DNA of 57,693 nucleotides from an uncultured Gammaproteobacteria bacterium (GTDB taxonomy: Bacteria > Pseudomonadota > Gammaproteobacteria > Ga0077536): assembly GCA_938082545.1 (NCBI GenBank), contig CALKCL010000020.1:1-57693 (forward strand), read 5' to 3'. The notes under the pieces are model-generated. The model worked only from the letters and a program-made list of their open reading frames with translations, ran no database searches and was not told the origin of the DNA. Shown here piece after piece: positions 1 to 7,862 of this stretch. The translations under genes and the position numbers were made by a program. How positions within the stretch are numbered: the stretch's first letter is position 1; the number at the start of each line of letters is the position of its first letter.

Positions 1-125
1 TCGAAAGTAGCGAGTGAACGATCAAATTTTGAAGTCAGGTTGCTGAAAGTACCAGCAAGTCCATTTTGCGCGAAAGCAAAAAGGCAAGCAGTTGTTATTA
101 CTAAGTATCTAAGAGCTGAATTCAT
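1..125 (-). CDS. Partial secreted protein, N-terminus only (unknown function)
   Basis: Only the first 41 codons lie in the window; the gene runs off the left edge. The visible N-terminus (MNSALRYLVITTACLFAFA) is a lysine-poor but hydrophobic signal peptide with a plausible Ala-Gln-Asn or Gly-Leu-Ala cleavage region, so the product is probably exported. It follows the selenoprotein gene by 76 bases on the same strand and may be the last visible member of the amine dehydrogenase operon. A run of nine G residues sits 11 bases before its ATG. No family can be recognised from so little sequence. Confidence 0.5.
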   Translation of the reverse strand, partial: MNSALRYLVITTACLFAFAQNGLAGTFSNLTSKFDRSLATF

Positions 126-135
126 GTTGCCCTTT

Positions 136-144
136 CCCCCCCCC
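136..144 (-). repeat. Nine-G homopolymer in the leader of the partial secreted gene
   Basis: The plus strand shows nine consecutive C residues, read as G9 on the coding strand, ending 10 bases before the ATG at 125. It occupies the place where a ribosome-binding site would be. Length changes could alter initiation, but that is inference. Confidence 0.5.
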
Positions 145-201
145 GAGAATGTGATTGAATATTTGCTTTTTAATTGACGTAATTTACTACCACATACTAA
201 C

Positions 202-1092
202 TCAGTTTACTTTCAAAGTGCCTATTTTTTCTTTTGCCATGGCGGCAACTCGATCTTCTGCAAATTGAAACTGAGGCGTTGTGTCACGAGGCTGCCGGGT
301 ATCGCTGCCCTCGGTAGAACTTGCTTCTGCTCTCCATAACCCGTCACCCCATGTGTTTTTCAACATGGTGATCGCTACCCCGGGGGCTTTAATATCTTCG
401 AAGCCAGTCAGCGCGCGATAGACAATGTCTTCTTGATCGGCTAAATCAAATGGTTTCCCGGCTGAATGTCCTAGTGGATAATCCACGAAGGCGGCGCGAG
501 GAGGTTTCCCAGCTTCGAGTATGTCCAAAGCTGAACCGAGACAGAGCGTAGGGATGCCATGTGCTTCTAAATAACGCGCTATCAGACACACGGTCTGGTG
601 GCAAACAGGTCACATGCTTACTAGTAAAGCGCAGTCAATGTCATCCCGCATAAATTTTTCTAAGACACTCGGTGCTATCTCTTCGCGTACTTTGCGTTGC
701 GAATAAGTACCACCCATACACGATAAGGCGGTACTAGCTAACGAACCTATGACGCCTTTTTTTGCTAAGGATTTGAGAGTCTCTATTGGAAGAATGCAGT
801 TAGGATCTTTTCTTGGACTTACAAGATAATTTTCTGTGATGTGTGAGAACCTAATGTCATGTGTCGGAGTCTCTATAGGTATCTCCCTTATAGAGGAGTC
901 ATCTTTATAATGATAAGCCATCTGCCCTAGCGCGTAAGCGCCGGAGGTTGATAGAAGTCCGATTTTAGACTTTGATAGTGGTTTCTGGACAGCGGACCAA
1001 GCTGGCGCGTTTTCCGCTATAAACCAACGGTATGATTGATATCCGAGGTTTTCGTATCGTTTTCTGATTGCCTCCATGTAGTTAACGTGCAT
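202..1092 (-). CDS. GrdB/PrdB-like selenoprotein with in-frame UGA (Sec161)
   Basis: Read straight through, this is one 296-residue protein of the glycine/sarcosine/betaine/D-proline reductase component B family. Residues 1-160 end in ...ALLVSM, an in-frame TGA follows at 612-610, and the frame continues PVCHQTVCLIARYLE to a normal TAA-type end at 202. The resulting motif U-P-V-C (UxxC) is where this family carries its redox Sec or Cys. Sequence on both sides of the TGA matches the family: the SHITENY and GVIGSLA blocks before it, and the AHGIPTLCLGSALD block after it. A candidate bacterial SECIS hairpin begins 12 bases after the UGA. Marine bacterial members of this family with Sec are known from metagenomes; their substrate is not established. 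The gene lies 27 bases behind the cytochrome c gene in the mau operon. Translation requires SelA, SelB, SelC and SelD encoded elsewhere. The alternative, a nonsense mutation, is less likely because TGA falls exactly on the redox Cys position. Confidence 0.85.
583..597 (-). promoter_or_regulatory. Candidate bacterial SECIS hairpin
   Basis: Downstream of the UGA (612-610) the mRNA reads CAGAC-CGUGU-GUCUG: a perfect five-pair stem (597-593 with 587-583) and a five-base loop (592-588). Seventeen bases separate the UGA from the loop, and the second loop base is G. Both features fit the general bSECIS rule (a G in the first two loop bases, loop about 16-37 bases after UGA). The lower stem can be extended only with mismatches. 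Confidence 0.65.
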
Positions 1093-1119
1093 TTTGTCTC
1101 CTTAAAACCGCGATAATGA

Positions 1120-1551
1120 TTAATCACTTATGGTTGAATGAATTGATTTCCCGGTTAACTTTTTTCTTAATTCTTTGGTATTTGCTGGCCTGTTGAGCCT
1201 TGGTTCTGAGATTTCACTAGCCTTGTAAAGCACAAATTTTTCTTGGATTTCTTTAGTGCCAAAACGTCTAATCATCCAGTTTAGAAGGTCCGCTAGTTCT
1301 TGATCAACTATAGGACTTTGTGAGACATCTGCTACTTGCACTAAATAATCACGGCCTTCCGGATAGACAAGAAATTTTGTTATGGCTTTCTCCAATTCAG
1401 GGACTGAATTTCGGGCACTTCCTTGTCCCACGTCTCCATGACAACCTTGGCAATAGCGAAGGTAATTTAGTTGGGGCGTTTCTGCCTTTAACGACGCATC
1501 ATAAGTGCCAAAAAGAAGAATCGTAAAAAGTGACTTAGCGAGATGCTTCAC
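1120..1551 (-). CDS. Small periplasmic cytochrome c of the amine dehydrogenase operon
   Basis: The 143-residue product has a signal peptide (about 1-23, ending near LKAE) and a single haem site C34-Q-G-C37-H38. No typical distal GxxMP methionine segment is visible; the only later Met is M93 in LLNWMIRRFG, so the sixth haem ligand is unclear. It starts 10 bases after mauA stops and precedes the selenoprotein gene, so it is almost certainly co-transcribed. The described aralkylamine dehydrogenase cluster also has a small monohaem cytochrome c gene next to aauBEDA, so an electron-acceptor role for the TTQ enzyme is reasonable. No mauC (amicyanin) or azurin gene is visible nearby, which makes that role more likely. 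Electron transfer itself is inference. Confidence 0.8.
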   Translation of the reverse strand: MKHLAKSLFTILLFGTYDASLKAETPQLNYLRYCQGCHGDVGQGSARNSVPELEKAITKFLVYPEGRDYLVQVADVSQSPIVDQELADLLNWMIRRFGTKEIQEKFVLYKASEISEPRLNRPANTKELRKKLTGKSIHSTISD

Positions 1552-1561
1552 TTCTACCGGC

Positions 1562-2098
1562 CTATCCCGCCTTGCTTGCGGTCCCTAGGATGATTGATAC
1601 CGTGCAGTGGTAGACAGAGGACTCGTTCCCCATGCACCAATTGATATCATTATGCACTCCCATCCTGTATCCAGGCTTTTCTCCTTCGTTGGTGTTGCAG
1701 TAACAACGCCCACATGAAGTCGCGCCGCAGCAATCGTTGTAGCTGACTAGATAATGTTTTCCGTCCTCTGGGTTCTCACAAGTTCCAATCCATGTCACCG
1801 ACGAAGAGGATGTCCCAGGAGGACACGATGTGATAGAACCGCCGCAGCAAGTACACAGATGCCCATCGAGCGCGCAATATCGCCAATACTCGCAATTTTG
1901 ATCATCCAATTTAGTATCGAGATCAGTGGATGGTTGCGTTCCTCCAGCAGCCAACGGGGATCGGTCAAACGGTAAAATCGGTAGTATAAAAGCTGAACTC
2001 ACTAGAACCTTACTGATTCTCGCCAGGGCATTTCGCCGGGAGGATCTTTGCGCCACACTACGGACTTTTTTCTCAAAGAAATCGTCAAACCACTTCAT
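1562..2098 (-). CDS. mauA: TTQ amine dehydrogenase light (catalytic) subunit
   Basis: This 178-residue protein is the small subunit of methylamine/aralkylamine dehydrogenase, which oxidises primary amines to aldehydes plus ammonia in the periplasm. The two tryptophans that form tryptophan tryptophylquinone can be placed: W103 (VTWIGTC) and W154 (NDINWC), exactly 51 residues apart, as for W57 and W108 of the Paracoccus subunit. With that numbering D78 (ALDGH) and D122 (YNDCC) fall on the two known active-site aspartates (32 and 76). Fourteen cysteines cluster in the C-terminal 110 residues, as expected for this disulphide-rich fold. The N-terminus has a long twin-arginine-like leader (SSRRNALARI then a hydrophobic stretch), fitting Tat export. 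The sequence cannot decide between aliphatic and aromatic amine preference; the compact BEDA plus cytochrome arrangement resembles the aau type. Confidence 0.93.
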   Translation of the reverse strand: MKWFDDFFEKKVRSVAQRSSRRNALARISKVLVSSAFILPILPFDRSPLAAGGTQPSTDLDTKLDDQNCEYWRYCALDGHLCTCCGGSITSCPPGTSSSSVTWIGTCENPEDGKHYLVSYNDCCGATSCGRCYCNTNEGEKPGYRMGVHNDINWCMGNESSVYHCTVSIILGTASKAG

Positions 2099-2134
2099 CT
2101 GGGCTCTCCTTTTTTCTCCCGAAAGTACGCACTA

Positions 2135-2722
2135 TCAGGACGTATGTAAATATTGTTGTATTGATTCTACAGCAAGTTCTTTAGCTGTCAGTAAACTCTC
2201 AAGCTGCTCTCTATTATTAATCAACCCTTTTCCTCTCACTATACCTGCTTCATCTAATAGCACAGCGTAAGGGAGCTTAGCTACTTTGAACGCCATCCCC
2301 AAGTCATTTGATAATACATAAGGAAAGTCCTGTAGTTTAGTAGCCTCATAGAATTTTTTCTGCCGTAATTCATCCCCGTCACTTGCTAAAATAACTTTAA
2401 GCCATTGCTTTTCTTTGTCTCTCATAGATCTCAGTATTGGGATAAGTTTTTTACATACCGGGCAGGTTGGGGATAAGAAAAAAACGAGCTCCCCATGAGT
2501 AGAAGGACTCCCGATTTTTATGCGTTCGCCTCCTAAGGTGGCTAGATCAAAGGAAGGCGCTTGGTCGCCAACTTTAGGCCCATCATCGAGCATCAGTGCT
2601 CCCATAGGTGCAATTCTTTCGTACAAGATGCCAATTTGTCTGGCCAACGCAAAGACAGTGATGCCAAGACAAATCACTACGATCCATAAGACTGAAATAG
2701 CTATGATGACAGATATGCTCAT
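2135..2722 (-). CDS. mauD: Amine dehydrogenase maturation thioredoxin-like protein
   Basis: The 195-residue protein has one N-terminal membrane anchor (about 6-28) followed by a thioredoxin/TlpA-like domain with C87-P-V-C90 in FFLSPTCPVCKK. In the mau pathway MauD is required for correct disulphide formation or stability of the light subunit, acting on the periplasmic side of the membrane. The gene overlaps mauE by four bases (ATGA) and precedes mauA by 36 bases, the standard B-E-D-A order. That context and the CPxC motif make MauD more likely than a general TlpA protein. Confidence 0.9.
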   Translation of the reverse strand: MSISVIIAISVLWIVVICLGITVFALARQIGILYERIAPMGALMLDDGPKVGDQAPSFDLATLGGERIKIGSPSTHGELVFFLSPTCPVCKKLIPILRSMRDKEKQWLKVILASDGDELRQKKFYEATKLQDFPYVLSNDLGMAFKVAKLPYAVLLDEAGIVRGKGLINNREQLESLLTAKELAVESIQQYLHTS

Positions 2723-3270
2723 GATCCCTCCCTCAGTCGGGTTAGTCTTTCTCTGTTAGCGATAAGCTGTGAGGATAGGAGATAGACGAGATAAATAGAG
2801 GTCGCTCCGAAGAGCAAGTTGATGCCATCAAGCAGATTATAAGCCCGAGAGCTTGTGTCAATTAGACAAATACCTAACAGCACCACTATCACTATATTGC
2901 GAGACACTAGCCCCCAAGACAATCTTTGTTCATCTTCAATACCGCCGCATCCACAACTCACATCGGCATTACCCCTGAGCAAGTTGATAGAGATGGCAAA
3001 TGTCGTAAGGCTCATTAGAACTATCGCTGACATTACAACTGGAGAGGACGCAATGTTACAGATGAGTAATACCGCGATTGAAAACTCAATGAACACATAC
3101 GATAGAGAAAAAGAGCGCGCACTTGCGAGCGGTATTAGGTCATAGGCTTCTACCGCGGCCTGGAACATTTCTAAGTCATTTATTTTTTGCCACGCGCCGA
3201 TTAAAAGCATGAGACCTATTCCGCAAGCTATCATGCGGATAATCAAAGGATCTAAGACTGACAACAACAT
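2719..3270 (-). CDS. mauE: Amine dehydrogenase accessory membrane protein
   Basis: This 183-residue integral membrane protein has about four to five hydrophobic segments (near 8-24, 50-68, 78-98, 120-138 and 145-165). A periplasmic-looking CGCGG cysteine cluster follows NADVS between segments. It belongs to the MauE/DoxX-like family. MauE and MauD are needed together for accumulation of functional light subunit. The gene begins two bases after mauB ends and overlaps mauD by four bases, so translation is coupled through the operon. Confidence 0.88.
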   Translation of the reverse strand: MLLSVLDPLIIRMIACGIGLMLLIGAWQKINDLEMFQAAVEAYDLIPLASARSFSLSYVFIEFSIAVLLICNIASSPVVMSAIVLMSLTTFAISINLLRGNADVSCGCGGIEDEQRLSWGLVSRNIVIVVLLGICLIDTSSRAYNLLDGINLLFGATSIYLVYLLSSQLIANRERLTRLREGS

Positions 3271-3272
3271 CC

Positions 3273-4421
3273 TTAATGCAGCTCCACAAGTCCAGCGAAT
3301 GCTCCAACAGGCTCGCTTTCAGATGTTTTCTGAAGTGAAGGAGAGGTTGCATATTTATGAAATTTAGCGCCGAAACCATCGTAAATATATAGATGAGGTT
3401 CAGTATTTTTAGTTAGTGCTAGTGCGATTGAGTTATGTCCGTCAGCTCTGTCGACTCGCTTTTTAGCATCAATATCATATGCCCATATCTCTTTAGCTGG
3501 GGTTTTATGACTGCCGTCTTTTCCACCATCGTGCATAGCTACAAACAGTTTTCGAGAAACTTTATCTATCGCGCTGATCTGGTAGCCGCCAGGCCGCCAG
3601 TCTTCAGTATTATCTTCTTTTGTGATTAGTAGCCAGTGGTCAGTGAGTTCGGCCTTATCTCCCGCAACGTTAACTTCATACACCTGACCAAGATAGGAAA
3701 TAAGATAGTAGGTATCCTTGATCGCTTCTGCTTGTACGAAAACAGGATCTTTTTCCGCATCAAATATCTTCTTGCTTCTTTTCTTCGACTTTTCTTTCCC
3801 GTTGCCATCTAGTGTTACGGTCAGTACCGTGCCGTCACCGCACAGAGTAGAAAATCGCTCTTCATTTGTGCTGGTAGGTAAGATTATCCAGCACCCAGGA
3901 GTTGAAATATCCGACATTACTTTATTCAGTTGAGTATCTATTACTGTAACAGAACTCGCAGGAGTAGCGTTCTGGATAAAGACGTACTTATCTCCAGCAG
4001 AGCTAATTATAGTTCCCTTATAGGGCAAAGCTTGTGCGTGTTTGGGAGGGATGATCAGTTCAGATTTTAGTTCTAAGGTGCTGGTGTCATAAGTTTCAAA
4101 TTGATCAAATCGATCGCCGCGATTTCTTTTTGTGTAGTAGGTAGTCGCCACGTATAGCTTTGAACTGTCTTTTGATAGAGCTGTTACTCCAAAAAGGCCG
4201 GTACTGACTAAGCCTAAATATTTGAAATCTTTACCATCAAGAATATGAACACGCCCATCAATCACACTATTGAGGTTGAGATCGGTTAGGTACAGGCGAT
4301 GAGGGTCTGCGGGAGCCATTTTTTCTACGGTAAGCTTTTCTGGAGGCAGGTCTGCATATGCGGCAGTGGAGAAAAACAAGAAAGGCCATAAAAAGGCCCT
4401 GATGAAATTATTTACACTCAT
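3273..4421 (-). CDS. mauB: TTQ amine dehydrogenase heavy subunit
   Basis: The 382-residue product matches the beta-propeller heavy subunit of methylamine/aralkylamine dehydrogenase: an N-terminal signal peptide ending at AAYADLPPE, then propeller-type repeats (for example HRLYLTDLNLNSVIDGRVHILDG). Length is typical of the family (about 380-400). I place the start at the ATG at 4421, because a GAGGTGGG ribosome-binding site lies about 10 bases upstream; an in-frame GTG 12 bases earlier overlaps that site. The heavy subunit forms the heterotetramer with two MauA chains and shapes substrate access. This is the first gene of the operon; mauF, mauC, mauJ and mauLMN do not appear nearby. Which amine is used cannot be read from this chain alone. 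Confidence 0.88.
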   Translation of the reverse strand: MSVNNFIRAFLWPFLFFSTAAYADLPPEKLTVEKMAPADPHRLYLTDLNLNSVIDGRVHILDGKDFKYLGLVSTGLFGVTALSKDSSKLYVATTYYTKRNRGDRFDQFETYDTSTLELKSELIIPPKHAQALPYKGTIISSAGDKYVFIQNATPASSVTVIDTQLNKVMSDISTPGCWIILPTSTNEERFSTLCGDGTVLTVTLDGNGKEKSKKRSKKIFDAEKDPVFVQAEAIKDTYYLISYLGQVYEVNVAGDKAELTDHWLLITKEDNTEDWRPGGYQISAIDKVSRKLFVAMHDGGKDGSHKTPAKEIWAYDIDAKKRVDRADGHNSIALALTKNTEPHLYIYDGFGAKFHKYATSPSLQKTSESEPVGAFAGLVELH

Positions 4422-4446
4422 GATATTTCCCACCTCTAGCTTTTTT

Positions 4447-4474
4447 TTGACGATAAGTGCTAGTCTTCTAATAC
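4447..4474 (+). promoter_or_regulatory. Candidate sigma-70 promoter for the dienelactone hydrolase operon
   Basis: TTGACG (4447-4452), a 16-base spacer and TAATAC (4469-4474) resemble a housekeeping promoter. It points toward the hydrolase at 4616 and leaves a leader of roughly 135 bases. It is a motif match only. Confidence 0.35.
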
Positions 4475-4615
4475 CTTTTGTACTTCAAACTACTCCATAC
4501 CTACAGGATAGCGGGAGTGCAGCTAAGAAGCAAAGAGACGTGACTGAGTGACCATCAACGTGGACATCGTTTCTAGTGGTCAATTTACTTAATTAAATGC
4601 AAGGAGAAGGGAGCG

Positions 4616-5287
4616 ATGGGGAAAAAAACAATAGTGTCTAAAGACGGGTTTGAACTTGGGGGATACGAAGCGCTGCCCGACGGAAAGCCAAAAGGAGGCA
4701 TTGTCGTCTTGCAGGAAATTTTTGGAGTCAATAAGCATGTTCGAGAAGTTGTCGATGAGTATGCCAGAGAAGGCTATGTAGCAATTGCACCTCAGATTTT
4801 TGATCGCGTGGAGCGCGACGTCGAGTTAGGGTACACAGAACAGCCTGACTTTGATAAAGGGCTCCGAATAGCTTTTGAGGACTTGCAAATGGAACAGACG
4901 TTGCAGGATATTCAGGCGTCAGTTAACGCAATAAGCACCCATGGACCGGTTGGCGTAGTAGGCTACTGTTTCGGAGGACTGTTGACTTGGCTCTCTGCAT
5001 GTCACTTGGAAAATGTTACCGCAGGGTCGGCTTATTATGGAGGCGGTATCGCGGGGCACGCCACACTGGTACCGAAGTGTCCTATGATAATGCACTTTGG
5101 TGAGAAGGATGCGCATATTCCGATGTCAGACGTAGAGACTATCAAACAAGCACAAAGTGATGTTGACGTGTTTGTTTATGACGCGGACCATGGTTTCAAT
5201 TGCGGCGACCGTGCAAGTTATCACGCCGAGAGCGCAGTACTTGCCAAAAGAAGAACTTTAGAGCACTTCGAGCGTAATCTCATCTAG
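4616..5287 (+). CDS. Dienelactone hydrolase family protein
   Basis: The 223-residue alpha/beta hydrolase carries the family triad: C118 in GYCFGG, D165 in GEKDAHIP and H192 in DADHGFN, with the EIFGVN segment near residue 34. Length matches carboxymethylenebutenolidase-type enzymes, which open dienelactones in chlorocatechol-type pathways, although many homologues act on other esters or lactones. No signal peptide, so cytoplasmic. A strong ribosome-binding site (AAGGAGAAGGGA) precedes the ATG. It is 37 bases ahead of a zinc alcohol dehydrogenase and divergent from mauB. Given the BVMOs in the window, a lactone substrate is possible, but this is inference. Confidence 0.85.
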   Translation: MGKKTIVSKDGFELGGYEALPDGKPKGGIVVLQEIFGVNKHVREVVDEYAREGYVAIAPQIFDRVERDVELGYTEQPDFDKGLRIAFEDLQMEQTLQDIQASVNAISTHGPVGVVGYCFGGLLTWLSACHLENVTAGSAYYGGGIAGHATLVPKCPMIMHFGEKDAHIPMSDVETIKQAQSDVDVFVYDADHGFNCGDRASYHAESAVLAKRRTLEHFERNLI

Positions 5288-5324
5288 ATGCGATATTGAA
5301 TAGCTATTTGTAAAGGAAAAGACT

Positions 5325-6362
5325 ATGCGGGCAGCCACATTTTTAAAAGCGGGGGAAGATCTCGTTGTAAAAGAGGTTGAGGCTCCAATTATTGGGGCTC
5401 ATGACTTAATTCTTCGTGTTAAGGCTTGCGGAATTTGTGGCTCAGACCTTCATATGTCGGAAGTTCACGATTCTAGTGGTGGAGTGAAGCCGTTAAAACA
5501 AGGCGTCATCATGGGTCATGAGTTTTGCGGAGAAATTTGCGAGTTAGGCCAGTATACCGATACCAAGTTTAAGGTTGGCGATCGGGTCACCGCCCTGCCT
5601 TTTGTGAACTGTGGAAATTGTTTCTCCTGTCTTTCAGGTTCAGGACATCGGTGCTCGGAGGTGTCCTATACTGGTTTGGGCGAACTGCCTGGAGGTTACG
5701 CTGACTACGTTAAAGTATCCGCGCATGAGACTTTGCATCTTCCAGATGGCCTTGACTGGAACTTAGGTGCCATGGTCGAGCCGCTAGCAGTTGGTCTTCA
5801 TAGTGTGCGAGCGGCGATGCTCAAAGCTGGAGAAAGTGTGCTTATCATAGGAGCAGGTCCAGTGGGTCTGGCAACTGCTCTTTGGTGCCAGTACTTTGGC
5901 GCACGCCATGTCATTGTCAGTGATCGAGTGACAGAACGCCTTGGTCTTGCTGAAAAAATGGGTGTTACTGCTGTCATCAATGCGGACAAAGAAAATGTCA
6001 TAGCCAGCTTTAAGAAGGTGGTCGGCGCTAGGCCGAGCGTAATTTTAGAGTGCGTCGGTGTTCCTGGCACACAGCAGCTCGCAATAGATTATGCTCCGGC
6101 AGGAGGACGGATTGTAGTGGTAGGTGTCTGCATGGCTCCCGACACTATATTGCCAGTCAAAGCGATCACCAAAGAACTGCAGATTAATTATGCTTACATG
6201 TATAACAGGCAGGATTTTGAATTGACGTTAGATTTGATGAATAGGGAGTTGATCGATCCGACGCCTATGATTACTGGAAATGTCACGTTTGCGAATTTCC
6301 CAAGGACGTTCGAAAACTTAAAGAAAGACAAGGTAGCTTGTAAAGTTATTTTAAATCCCTGA
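5325..6362 (+). CDS. Zinc-dependent medium-chain alcohol dehydrogenase
   Basis: A 345-residue MDR-family dehydrogenase. The catalytic zinc site is seen at C38 (CGICGSD), H65-E66 (GHE) and the EPLAV glutamate near 152. The structural zinc lobe has C96, C99, C102 and C110. A Rossmann motif GAGPVG near residue 175 binds NAD(P). It resembles the threonine/sorbitol/butanediol dehydrogenase branch, oxidising secondary alcohols or polyols; the exact substrate is not clear. It follows the dienelactone hydrolase by 37 bases with an AAGGAAAA ribosome-binding site, and is likely co-transcribed with it. Confidence 0.85.
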   Translation: MRAATFLKAGEDLVVKEVEAPIIGAHDLILRVKACGICGSDLHMSEVHDSSGGVKPLKQGVIMGHEFCGEICELGQYTDTKFKVGDRVTALPFVNCGNCFSCLSGSGHRCSEVSYTGLGELPGGYADYVKVSAHETLHLPDGLDWNLGAMVEPLAVGLHSVRAAMLKAGESVLIIGAGPVGLATALWCQYFGARHVIVSDRVTERLGLAEKMGVTAVINADKENVIASFKKVVGARPSVILECVGVPGTQQLAIDYAPAGGRIVVVGVCMAPDTILPVKAITKELQINYAYMYNRQDFELTLDLMNRELIDPTPMITGNVTFANFPRTFENLKKDKVACKVILNP

Positions 6363-6520
6363 TATCAAAAGCTTAAATAAAGAAGACGACATAGGTATCT
6401 CACTGTTTAGCGCTGCCTGCCTTTTAATTTAGGACTATCAAAGAAGAGTGGCGTAAACTGTGGTCCATAGGCTTGAACTACATTCAAGATTATCACTAAT
6501 CTCTCGGAACACCTTATACA

Positions 6521-7777
6521 ATGAATACTCCTGCTGCTAAGGGTCGGATGACCTACTCCGGCCCATTTACGCTTTTGTTATTGGCTTCTATCATAGGCCT
6601 GGCTTATGGAGTTTGGTATGCGTATAGCGTTTTTTTAGTTGCACTTCTCAACGAGTTCGGCTGGAGCCGTTCTACTTTGGCAGGCGCTTTTTCTGTCTTT
6701 GCAATTGTGCATGGTTGCGCTAATCCCTTAGTAGGATATCTATGCGATCGAGTACGCCCTGCCATCGTGATGGCTGTTGGCTCTGTTCTGCTGGCCGGAG
6801 CTCTCTATCTAAATAGCCTTATCGAACAAGTCTGGCATCTTTACTTAACTTTTGGGGTCGCAACAGCGGTAGCAGTTTCCTTATGCGGATGGACTCCTTC
6901 CGTCATTCTCGTGCAGAAAAGATTTTCTAATCGATTGGGTCTGGCTCTTGGCATAGTGAGTGCCGGAATCGGTGTGGGTATGTTAATTGTTGTGCCCTTT
7001 TGTCAGTACTTGATTGACTCAGTCGGCTGGCGTCATGCCTTCGCAAGTTTTTCGCTAGTTTGCTTGACTGTGATTCTCCCTTCGGCACTTTTTCTATTAA
7101 AGATCGGAAAGTCAGAGCAAGAAGGAATACCGGTTGACGATTCGGCTTCAGATATTTATAAACACCCAAGGAGTAAAAATATAACCTTAGCGCAGGCTCT
7201 TCGTGGGAAAGCTTTCTGGCTTATGGCTGCTGCATTCTTTTTTGGTGGAGTCTGTTCGCAGACATTACATGTTCATCAAGTGGCTTATCTCGTTGATCAT
7301 GGAATGCAAGCTATGACAGCGGCAGTCCTCGTCGGGATTGTCGGTGTAGCAAGCATAGTTGGTAAGATAGGCGGCGGGTGGCTTTCCGATTATGTTGAGA
7401 GAGAGCTAGTTTACGTATGGGGGATTTCTATCCTTGTAGTAAGTGTTTTTGTACTGATGTTTGTTGGTGAGACAGGGCAACACTACGTGTCTTACTTATA
7501 CGCATGCTTGTTAGGTATAGGGTACTCAGCGACTGCGGCGTTGATGCCAGCCATGATGTCGGATCGCTTCGATGGCCCTAATTTTGGCAGTATCCTTGGA
7601 ACAGGATTATTGGGAAGTGCTCTTGGCAGCGCCGTAGGCCCATGGATGGGTGGATTTCTCTTCGACGTAACGGGGAGCTATACGATGCCTTTTCTTATCG
7701 CGATTCTATGCGGCGTTATAGCAGCAGCAGCAGGTTGGAACGCAAGAAAATTGAGACTCCTGACTAAATCCTATTAA
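6521..7777 (+). CDS. MFS transporter, monocarboxylate/oxalate-formate-like
   Basis: The 418-residue protein has about twelve hydrophobic helices in two halves, with the GWSRSTLAGAFSVF segment after helix 1 and a central loop near residues 195-225. These features are typical of the MCT/OFA-like branch of the major facilitator superfamily, carrying organic acids across the inner membrane. It is 158 bases downstream of the alcohol dehydrogenase and 85 bases upstream of an SDR on the same strand, so it may supply the substrate for these cytoplasmic enzymes. Substrate is not determinable. Confidence 0.82.
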   Translation: MNTPAAKGRMTYSGPFTLLLLASIIGLAYGVWYAYSVFLVALLNEFGWSRSTLAGAFSVFAIVHGCANPLVGYLCDRVRPAIVMAVGSVLLAGALYLNSLIEQVWHLYLTFGVATAVAVSLCGWTPSVILVQKRFSNRLGLALGIVSAGIGVGMLIVVPFCQYLIDSVGWRHAFASFSLVCLTVILPSALFLLKIGKSEQEGIPVDDSASDIYKHPRSKNITLAQALRGKAFWLMAAAFFFGGVCSQTLHVHQVAYLVDHGMQAMTAAVLVGIVGVASIVGKIGGGWLSDYVERELVYVWGISILVVSVFVLMFVGETGQHYVSYLYACLLGIGYSATAALMPAMMSDRFDGPNFGSILGTGLLGSALGSAVGPWMGGFLFDVTGSYTMPFLIAILCGVIAAAAGWNARKLRLLTKSY

Positions 7778-7862
7778 TATGTTTGCTAGTTTCTAATGTA
7801 CAATTGTAGCCCTGTTCAGAAAAATCTGGACGTTCGTAAAATTATATTATAGAGGGGATTCC

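Noticed and set aside
610-612. UGA at 610-612 as an ordinary stop ending a 160-residue protein
   Set aside because: The frame continues with family sequence, a UxxC motif and a SECIS-like hairpin, so read-through with selenocysteine is the better reading.
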